This document shows, piece after piece, positions 1 to 6,271 of a stretch of DNA of 64,000 nt; the stretch's first letter is position 1, and every line of letters starts with the position of its first letter. This DNA is from an uncultured Clostridium sp. GTDB lineage: Bacteria > Bacillota > Clostridia > Clostridiales > Clostridiaceae. Location: positions 186,001 to 250,000 of the forward strand of contig NZ_CAKVJA010000001.1 in assembly GCF_934754925.1 (NCBI RefSeq). The letters run 5' to 3'. Position numbers and translations under genes: made by a program. Below the pieces are notes generated by a model. That model was not told the DNA's origin. It saw nothing but the letters and a program-made list of their open reading frames with translations, and did not search any database.

Positions 1-2188
1 TTCTTATCCAGTGCATGCATGAATCTACTATAAATTTTCTCACCATTGGTCTTTCAGTTGCAAGTTCATTTCCACAACCAGATCCATTAGTAAATCTTCC
101 AAGGGAATCAGTTCTAAAGTAATATCCTGGAACAATATTATCCATATTCACAGTACTCATCATATGATTATAAACCATATCCATAACAACTCTAATACCT
201 TTTGAATGAAATTTCATAATCATTTCTCTTAGTTCAATAATTCTTGTTATTGGATTATAGGGATTTGTTGAGTAGCTACCTTCTGGAGCATTAAAGTTTT
301 TCGGATCGTATCCCCAATTCCTATTATTAGAACTTGGAAAACGTTCATCTACTGAACCAAAATCAAAAACTGGCATTAAATGAACGTGCGTTATTCCTAA
401 TTCTACCAAGTGATCTAATCCTGTTGTAACAGTTTTTCCACTATTAATATCTTTATATACTGTATTTTCTTGAACTGCTCCTAAATAAGTTCCCCTTAGA
501 CTATCATTTACACCAGAACTTTCATCAATTGTAAAATCCCTTATATGCATTTCATAGATAATAGAATCTTCTTTTCTTTTTAATTCAGGTATAGCATGAT
601 TTATAAAGCCGTAGGGCTTTGTACTTTTATCATTTATGTCTAGTACATACCCCTTATCACCATTAACACAAACTGAAGTTGCATATGGATCTACTGCATA
701 GGTTATCTTATCACATAGTTTACCGTTTATATCAATATCCTTGAAATAAATTTTATACAAATAATACATTTCATTTGCATCATCTTTATTTATAACAGTT
801 GTATATACTCCTGTTTTATAATCATATATCATAGGATATTTGCTTGATGGATCTTCTTCATTAATATACCATTCTTTATAGAGTAATAATTCTACTTTGT
901 AACTTGTAGGAGCCCAAAGCTTAAAAGAAATTGCAGTATTTAGATAAACTATTCCTAAATCTTCCTTTGAGTAGTAGAATTTATCTAAAAATTTTCTAAA
1001 TAGTACTTTATAAGGTTTATAAGAATTAGAAGCAGAAACTAAAAGTAAGTCATTAGCACGTATATGTTTAGGAATATTAGTTATAATAACTTCTTTTCCG
1101 CGTATTATAGAAGAGGTTCCTTCAACTTTCTCACCATTTAAATATAATTCAAAATCAGCCCCTAATAAAGGTTCACTTGAAAGATACACTTTTACTTTAT
1201 TATAATCATCCATAATAGCAAACTTTATATTAGTTTGAGTTGCTATTATAGCAGATTTTAGAGATGTATATCTCCTTGCATCACCATAGGCTATATATAT
1301 GTCTTTATAATTTCCTTTTAAATCATAAGTATTGGTTTGCTCTGACCAATAATTTATCCAATTATTTCCCCATTGTTTTTTTCGAATAATTAAGTAATCT
1401 TCTTTTATATATGAAGCAAATCCATAATCAGTATTGAATGCAAAATCTCTTTCTTCACCATTACAATTCTCACCAAATAACCAGCAATTCCATATATAAT
1501 CATGACCTTGATAGTTATTATCTTCTAAATAAAAATGTACTAATGTACCACTATATTTATTGCTTTCAACAATTATTTTCTTAGTAGCAATTAAATCTTT
1601 ATCAATAACTTTTCCACAAACAATAATTTCAGTTCCTTCCTTCACATTATCATTTACTATTAGGTAGCCATTTTCTATTTTTACACCATCAATATCTTTT
1701 TCTAATGACCATGTCATTTCAGGAAGTGATATTCTTCCATATAAACCAGTACATACACCAATTAGTTCTACCGGTCTTTTATAAGTTACTATATTATTAG
1801 ATGAATAGATTTTTATTATATCAGTGATTTTTTCCCATATAAAACTAAAACTGTTTTTTTCGTTTCCTTCTGAATCTATCCATATTTCATTTCCATTACA
1901 GTCAATTAATATATATTTATATCTATATTCTCCTGGTTTAAGACCTTGTGGAAAATTTATCTCTCTAATCATTTTAAGAACACCATCATTTGTATCTACT
2001 TGCCAGTTTAATTTATAATCTTCTGACTTCTCCCAAGCATTGAAATCACCTACTACATATCCATAGATACAACCATCATATTTTGCTGTAAATCTTATTG
2101 TATTAGAAAGAGGACATAAATCTACCGAGTAACTTCCTCTTTCATTATCGTTTATTTCGAATTTTTCAATATAATTAGTACTTTTCAT
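1..2188 (-). CDS. pulA: Type I pullulanase, GH13, 3' end beyond the left edge
   Basis: Debranching enzyme that cleaves alpha-1,6 links in pullulan, glycogen or starch dextrins. The reading frame is open from an ATG at 2186-2188, preceded by a GGGGTG ribosome site, to the window edge (about 729 codons). Visible in order are a glycogen-binding-like N-terminus (GDFNAW), a pullulanase-associated CBM41-like region (YIWNCWLFGE, later IIRKKQWG), a CBM48-like segment (FKLWAPTSYKVEL), a DPYATSVCVNGDKG stretch, the type I pullulanase signature NRNWGYDP and GH13 region I (DMVYNH). The sequence stops just before the region holding the catalytic Asp and Glu, so catalytic competence cannot be checked. No signal peptide is visible, suggesting an intracellular enzyme. 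Family assignment is firm. Confidence 0.9.
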   Translation of the reverse strand, partial: MKSTNYIEKFEINDNERGSYSVDLCPLSNTIRFTAKYDGCIYGYVVGDFNAWEKSEDYKLNWQVDTNDGVLKMIREINFPQGLKPGEYRYKYILIDCNGNEIWIDSEGNEKNSFSFIWEKITDIIKIYSSNNIVTYKRPVELIGVCTGLYGRISLPEMTWSLEKDIDGVKIENGYLIVNDNVKEGTEIIVCGKVIDKDLIATKKIIVESNKYSGTLVHFYLEDNNYQGHDYIWNCWLFGENCNGEERDFAFNTDYGFASYIKEDYLIIRKKQWGNNWINYWSEQTNTYDLKGNYKDIYIAYGDARRYTSLKSAIIATQTNIKFAIMDDYNKVKVYLSSEPLLGADFELYLNGEKVEGTSSIIRGKEVIITNIPKHIRANDLLLVSASNSYKPYKVLFRKFLDKFYYSKEDLGIVYLNTAISFKLWAPTSYKVELLLYKEWYINEEDPSSKYPMIYDYKTGVYTTVINKDDANEMYYLYKIYFKDIDINGKLCDKITYAVDPYATSVCVNGDKGYVLDINDKSTKPYGFINHAIPELKRKEDSIIYEMHIRDFTIDESSGVNDSLRGTYLGAVQENTVYKDINSGKTVTTGLDHLVELGITHVHLMPVFDFGSVDERFPSSNNRNWGYDPKNFNAPEGSYSTNPYNPITRIIELREMIMKFHSKGIRVVMDMVYNHMMSTVNMDNIVPGYYFRTDSLGRFTNGSGCGNELATERPMVRKFIVDSCMHWIR

Positions 2189-2321
2189 ATAAACACCCCG
2201 CTATATAATTCTAGTCTAAAATCTAATGATAAATACATTAAAAGTAAGCGAAAATATATATTTTAACCATAGTATGAAATAATTGTAACATTTTTAAGGG
2301 GATTTTCCTATAAAAGTCTAT

Positions 2322-2366
2322 AAAAAAAACAAGATAAGACATTTTATAAAACGTTTTATCTTGTTT
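2322..2366 (-). terminator. Intrinsic terminator after the 2426-2839 gene
   Basis: Arms AAACAAGATAA (2327-2337) and TTATCTTGTTT (2356-2366) form a hairpin. On the minus strand it is followed by a run of eight T. Confidence 0.75.
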
Positions 2367-2425
2367 CACAATTAAAGTATTTATTTAGAAACTTAAGCTA
2401 ATATCATATAAATTGAATTTTAAAT

Positions 2426-2839
2426 TTATTCAACTTGTGTTAATAATCTTCTCATTACATCTTTAAGTTTATTATATCCTAATTCATCATTAGCCATTAC
2501 TAAAACAGCCTTTATATCATTATCAGATGGTTCCCATTTATAGGCCTTAAAATCTATTATAGAATCTTCCGGTAAGTATTCTTCTAGTTCAAAACCTAAT
2601 TCTTCTGTAGAAGCCATATATTCATCAAATAAAGAATCCTCATCTAATTCATTAATATTAATACTTTCTGCTATTTCTTCATTTAACACATCAATACTTA
2701 CACTTAAGTTGAAAGCAATTATATCTTCTCTTTTAGAACCCTTACTCATATCCTTTATTACCTTAAATTCAGTATTTTCTTCAATTATATTTTTAATATC
2801 CTTACTATCTAAAACTCTATTTCCAAACGCTATATACAC
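2426..2839 (-). CDS. Hypothetical acidic protein, 137 aa
   Basis: Not recognised. The start is GTG at 2837-2839, placed by an AGGAGG site about 10 bases upstream. The protein is soluble and strongly acidic (ELDEDSLFDEY, ELEEYLPEDS), with no membrane segment, no Cys and no known motif. The C-terminus (YNKLKDVMRRLLTQVE) looks helical. It is a single-gene unit: its own terminator follows, and two identical TTTTGCAAAA palindromes lie just upstream, so it is probably under a dedicated regulator. Confidence 0.6.
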   Translation of the reverse strand: MYIAFGNRVLDSKDIKNIIEENTEFKVIKDMSKGSKREDIIAFNLSVSIDVLNEEIAESININELDEDSLFDEYMASTEELGFELEEYLPEDSIIDFKAYKWEPSDNDIKAVLVMANDELGYNKLKDVMRRLLTQVE

Positions 2840-2870
2840 TACTCTATTTCCTCCTAGGTTTTAATTTGTT

Positions 2871-2901
2871 TTTTGCAAAAGTTAATATAATTTTTGCAAA
2901 A
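2871..2901. promoter_or_regulatory. Pair of TTTTGCAAAA palindromes 21 bp apart
   Basis: Identical 10-bp perfect palindromes occupy 2871-2880 and 2892-2901. Their centres are 21 bp apart, two helical turns. They sit 30-60 bp upstream of the GTG start of the 2426-2839 gene, next to candidate minus-strand -10 elements. The spacing suggests two dimers of a regulator binding the same DNA face; the regulator is unknown. Confidence 0.45.
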
Positions 2902-2994
2902 GATATTATATCCAAAAATCTTATTTATAATTTAACAAAATAAAGTATAAATATCAACAGCAAATAATAATTTTTAATTTTGCATTTTAATATT

Positions 2995-3543
2995 TTATAT
3001 TTTTATAACTCTCTTTAATGATATACTTATTGCTTCATAAAGAATAAATCCGCCTATTGTATTTATAAAAAGTGCTGGAATTACGACAGTTACAAAAAGT
3101 ATTGAAAAGTCAGCTGGTAATCCCACAATATATTGAGCAGATAATAAAAAAGTAGTTCCACTTATTAATGTCCCTAAAGGAAAGCTTATTATTACTAATA
3201 GTTTTTCTTTGATATTATTAATATTTATATATTTTATTATCTTATTTAAAGATAATAAAATAATATACATTAAATTTACAGTAACTATCTTATCTATAAT
3301 ATTAGGTAGTTGCCCCCCAGGAAATTTAGTTGTTAAAGCAGTAAATATCCCTGTAATTATTGCTGCAATTAGAGATGTTTTATAATCATTATTATTAATT
3401 ATCATTATAATAAAAAGCATTGCTAAAGCAAAATCAGGTTGCATTGGTAGACCTAAAGCCGGAGTAATTTGATGTAATATAGCACCTATAGCTAAAAGAA
3501 GAGCATTAATAATCATTTTTTTTGTATTTATATTTGTTTTCAT
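2995..3543 (-). CDS. trpP: Tryptophan transporter, TrpP family
   Basis: Small integral membrane protein of 182 aa with about five hydrophobic segments, matching the TrpP-type tryptophan uptake protein of Firmicutes. Typical features are the N-terminal INALLLAIGAILHQITPALG segment, the MQPDFALAMLF segment and the KFPGGQLPNIIDKI loop. The role is strengthened by a T-box leader immediately upstream whose specifier is UGG (Trp), so transcription should rise when tRNA-Trp is uncharged. A GGGGG-type ribosome site precedes the ATG. Monocistronic. Confidence 0.85.
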   Translation of the reverse strand: MKTNINTKKMIINALLLAIGAILHQITPALGLPMQPDFALAMLFIIMIINNNDYKTSLIAAIITGIFTALTTKFPGGQLPNIIDKIVTVNLMYIILLSLNKIIKYININNIKEKLLVIISFPLGTLISGTTFLLSAQYIVGLPADFSILFVTVVIPALFINTIGGFILYEAISISLKRVIKI

Positions 3544-3631
3544 TGATATTCCCCCTAAATTTAAATAATAATAAATTTTAAAATTAGCTACTTTTCATAC
3601 CATAATTATCACCTTCTTTAATTTTATAAAA

Positions 3632-3917
3632 ATAAAAAAACTCCATCCTATAAAAAATAGGACGGAGTAAATAATCCGCGGTACCACCTAATTTATGAAA
3701 AATAAATAATAAATTTCATCACTTAAAACCAAGTACTAAGATACTTGTCCTACTATAACGTGTAGGCTACGGTATCCGGTACTAAGAAATCTTTTCCCTT
3801 TACTTCTCTAAGGCCCATTCATATAACTCTTTCTTGCTAAGATCTCACCAGCCTTAACTCTCTTTAATGAAACTAAGATATACTACTATCCCTTGTCTAA
3901 GAATTTAAATTTATCTT
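3632..3917 (-). ncRNA. T-box leader with tryptophan (UGG) specifier
   Basis: The minus strand carries the 14-nt T-box core AGGTGGTACCGCGG (3676-3689). It is followed by a terminator hairpin (3640-3668; arms ACTCCATCCTA/TAGGACGGAGT) and a T run. Upstream are Stem I hallmarks, AGAGAGTTAAGGCTGGTGA, and the specifier context GAA-TGG-GCC with TGG at 3815-3817. UGG reads tryptophan, agreeing with the downstream trpP. Known T-box logic: uncharged tRNA pairs with the specifier and the T-box bulge, favouring antitermination. Confidence 0.9.
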
Positions 3918-3924
3918 TAATATT

Positions 3925-3953
3925 ATATTATGCATAAATTGGAAAAAAGTCAA
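3925..3953 (-). promoter_or_regulatory. Promoter of the trpP T-box transcript
   Basis: On the minus strand, TTGACT (3948-3953), a 17-bp spacer and TAATAT (3925-3930). The predicted start near 3917 gives a leader of about 370 nt. Confidence 0.65.
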
Positions 3954-3955
3954 TA

Positions 3956-4300
3956 TTATTTTTTAATATTATTTATTGATATATTTGAAACCTGTGGAAA
4001 TAAGTTTTCATAAAACTTATCGAAGCCATCATCAACTAAGAACACTTCTTCTTTATCATCTACATAAAATTTATTCATAGTACTTATTACTAAGTCAAAT
4101 TTTTTTAGATTATTTTCTTCAAGTAATACTGTATAAAGATAAGCTAAATGATTTTGCATATATGATTGTATATTATTCATTTCTTCTTCGGAAATTTTTC
4201 CTTCTTTACATAGTTCTTTAATTGGACCATTTTTAAATGCAAAGTAAGATGAGGCTTTTGCTATATTAGCTATATATTCTTGTGGCTTTCTATTATTCAT
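3956..4300 (-). CDS. Hypothetical protein, 114 aa
   Basis: Not recognised. Soluble, probably mostly helical (KEGKISEEEMNNIQSYMQNHL followed by AYLYTVLLEENNLKKFDLV), without Cys motifs or membrane segments. GAAAGGAAAT precedes the ATG, supporting translation. The stop codon lies only three bases from the -35 element of the trpP T-box promoter, so the gene ends where the next unit begins. It lies about 100 bp after the IPP isomerase gene and could be read through from it. Confidence 0.6.
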   Translation of the reverse strand: MNNRKPQEYIANIAKASSYFAFKNGPIKELCKEGKISEEEMNNIQSYMQNHLAYLYTVLLEENNLKKFDLVISTMNKFYVDDKEEVFLVDDGFDKFYENLFPQVSNISINNIKK

Positions 4301-4396
4301 ATTTAGTTATTTCCTTTCATTTGTAAAATATTATATTTTATATAAAATATTTTATAGTACTATTAATTTACTTACAATAGTTTTTAATATATTATA

Positions 4397-4930
4397 TTAC
4401 TCTAAAAAATCTAAGCTTTCTTCAATTTCTTTTATATGATTTTCCATTATATATTTAAACCAATAAGTATAGGCTTCTGGATTGTTTTTTAAATCAGTTT
4501 TTATTTCATTTATTGATATCCATTTATAATCTTCAACTTCCAAGGGATTTATATAAACCTTATCTGAATATTTACCAAAGTATACATGATCAAATTCATG
4601 TTCTATAAGGTTATTATCAAACTTAATATAATAGATAAAAGAAAATACCTCTTTTAAATCACAAGAAAATCCCATTTCCTCTTGCAAACGTCTTTTAGCA
4701 GCATAAGCTGTATCTTCATTTTTATTAGGATGTGTACAACAAGTATTTGTCCAAAGACTAGGTGAATGATATTTTCCACTATATCTTTTTTGTAAAAGTA
4801 GTTCATTTTTTTCATTAAAAATAAATACTGATAATGCTCTATGAAGTACTCCTTTAATATGAGCATCCATTTTCTCAATATATCCCAGTTCTTTATCTTT
4901 TTCATCAACACAAATTATAATTTCTTTCAT
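4397..4930 (-). CDS. idi: Isopentenyl-diphosphate delta-isomerase, type 1 (Nudix fold)
   Basis: Interconverts IPP and DMAPP in isoprenoid synthesis in the cytosol. At 177 aa the length is normal for Idi-1. The family's catalytic features are present: LHRALSVFIFNEKNELLLQKR, the Cys motif NTCCTHP (catalytic Cys region), a Nudix-like RRLQEEMGF and the EHEFDHVYFG segment holding the second catalytic Glu and metal ligands. An AAGGAG site precedes the ATG. Firmicutes often use the flavin-dependent type 2 enzyme, so a type 1 enzyme is worth noting. A generic Nudix hydrolase is less likely because the CCTHP and EHEFDH motifs are intact. Confidence 0.87.
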   Translation of the reverse strand: MKEIIICVDEKDKELGYIEKMDAHIKGVLHRALSVFIFNEKNELLLQKRYSGKYHSPSLWTNTCCTHPNKNEDTAYAAKRRLQEEMGFSCDLKEVFSFIYYIKFDNNLIEHEFDHVYFGKYSDKVYINPLEVEDYKWISINEIKTDLKNNPEAYTYWFKYIMENHIKEIEESLDFLE

Positions 4931-4992
4931 TTCAAAAATCTCCTTAATAACTTTTTATAAATAATCTTTTATAGAATTGAGATATCTTAGAT

Positions 4993-5029
4993 AAAATAAG
5001 CGTCGCTAGTAATTTACGACGCTTATTTT
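4993..5029 (-). terminator. Terminator after the 5048-5410 gene
   Basis: AAAATAAGCGTCG (4993-5005) pairs with CGACGCTTATTTT (5017-5029). It is symmetrical enough to work in both directions but lies just past the minus-strand stop at 5048. Confidence 0.75.
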
Positions 5030-5047
5030 AAAATATTTATAAATACT

Positions 5048-5410
5048 TTATCTTCTTTTAAGCAATTTATACAAACCAATAAATCCTATTAAAGCACCTA
5101 CTCCAGCCATAATTGCAACCTTAGAATCTATATTCTTCATTTTATCCATTATTGAATTAATATTACAGCATTCACATGAACATTCAGAATCATCATCTAT
5201 AGAATCATCATAATCATCATCTAAATAGTTAATACTATCATCATAATCAATATTATTATAATCAGAATCAGATTTATAAAAATTAATAAATTCTTCTTCA
5301 CAATTATCTAAGTCTTTGTAATATGCTCTTTGAGTAATAGCAGGAACTTTTATTTTTTTTGTAGCTGCATCTAAATTTTTGCTTAAGTTTATTCCTATAC
5401 TTTGGTACAT
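5048..5410 (-). CDS. Acidic, cysteine-cluster, tail-anchored small protein
   Basis: Not recognised. The ATG at 5408-5410 (MYQSIGINL) is chosen because GAGGTG lies six bases upstream; a GTG three codons earlier overlaps that site. In the 120 aa three parts are visible: a basic N-terminus with KKIKVPAI, a middle region very rich in Asp with DDxxD spacing (NYLDDDYDDSIDDD) ending in the Cys cluster CSCECC, and a C-terminal hydrophobic helix (VAIMAGVGALIGFIGLYKLL) followed by KRR. The order suggests a tail-anchored membrane protein with a metal- or redox-active cytosolic patch. It follows the TPR and SNF2 genes on the same strand. Confidence 0.65.
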   Translation of the reverse strand: MYQSIGINLSKNLDAATKKIKVPAITQRAYYKDLDNCEEEFINFYKSDSDYNNIDYDDSINYLDDDYDDSIDDDSECSCECCNINSIMDKMKNIDSKVAIMAGVGALIGFIGLYKLLKRR

Positions 5411-5461
5411 AAGTATCACCTCAACCTTAGTATAATCACTTTTTTTAAACTTAATTCAAAT

Positions 5462-6241
5462 TTATAACTTTTCTATTTCTCTAATTTCTTTTATATATGT
5501 TTCATTAGTATTATCTGCATCATGTACTATATATAAATAAGTTAAAGCATCATCATATTGTTTTAGTGCTTTATAACACATTGCAATACCGAAATATACA
5601 TCTATTGTACCTTCTTGTAAATCTATTGCTTTTTCATAATTTACTAATGAGCTGTTATAATCTCCAATACTAAAATAGTATTCACCTAATCCAATATAGG
5701 CTCTACCAACACTTTCATCAATATCTAATGCTTTATTAAAGAAGTCTAGTGCTTTATCTTTATTATTTAGATATTTTAGATTAATCCATCCTAAATTAAT
5801 TAATATATATGCAGTATCATTAGAATTTAATACATTATAGTTTAATATATCCTCACCTAAGTTAATAGCCTCTTCATATTTATTTAAATTAATATTAATA
5901 TCAATTAAGTAAGCTGTAACAAAAAAACTAGTAGGATTTTCTACTCTTAACTCTTCAAATACAGACTTACTTTCATCAAATTTATTTAAGTAAAATAAAG
6001 ATTCTCCTAATAAGCTTTTAGCATATGTAATGTTAGTACAATTATTATCTAAGCCAGTTTTTAAAGTACTCACAGCTTTATCAAATTCATCTAATGACAT
6101 ATAACAATCAGCAATATATGCATAAAAATCTGAATTATTACTTTTCTTTAATGCATTTAATGAAAAGTCAAGAGCTAATTCAACATCTTCATTCATTAAA
6201 TCATTATATTTTTCTAAAAAGTCTTTATTTAATTCCATCAT
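5462..6241 (-). CDS. TPR repeat protein
   Basis: Protein of 259 aa made almost entirely of tetratricopeptide repeats, about six to seven helix pairs. Clear repeat cores are SDFYAYIADCYMSLDEFDKA, GRAYIGLGEYYFSIGDYNSS and VYFGIAMCYKALKQYDDA. TPR arrays serve as protein-binding scaffolds; no enzymatic domain, signal peptide or membrane helix is present. The start lies 30 bp after the SNF2 stop, so the two are probably cotranscribed. Two adjacent ATG codons follow AGAGG; the first gives the coordinates used. The partner is unknown. Confidence 0.82.
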   Translation of the reverse strand: MMELNKDFLEKYNDLMNEDVELALDFSLNALKKSNNSDFYAYIADCYMSLDEFDKAVSTLKTGLDNNCTNITYAKSLLGESLFYLNKFDESKSVFEELRVENPTSFFVTAYLIDININLNKYEEAINLGEDILNYNVLNSNDTAYILINLGWINLKYLNNKDKALDFFNKALDIDESVGRAYIGLGEYYFSIGDYNSSLVNYEKAIDLQEGTIDVYFGIAMCYKALKQYDDALTYLYIVHDADNTNETYIKEIREIEKL

Positions 6242-6271
6242 AATACCTCTTTTTATTGTATTTTAGCAAGA

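Noticed and set aside
4654..4911. Second minus-strand frame of 85 codons within idi
   Set aside because: Shifted frame of the same DNA; the idi frame has every catalytic motif and the ribosome site.
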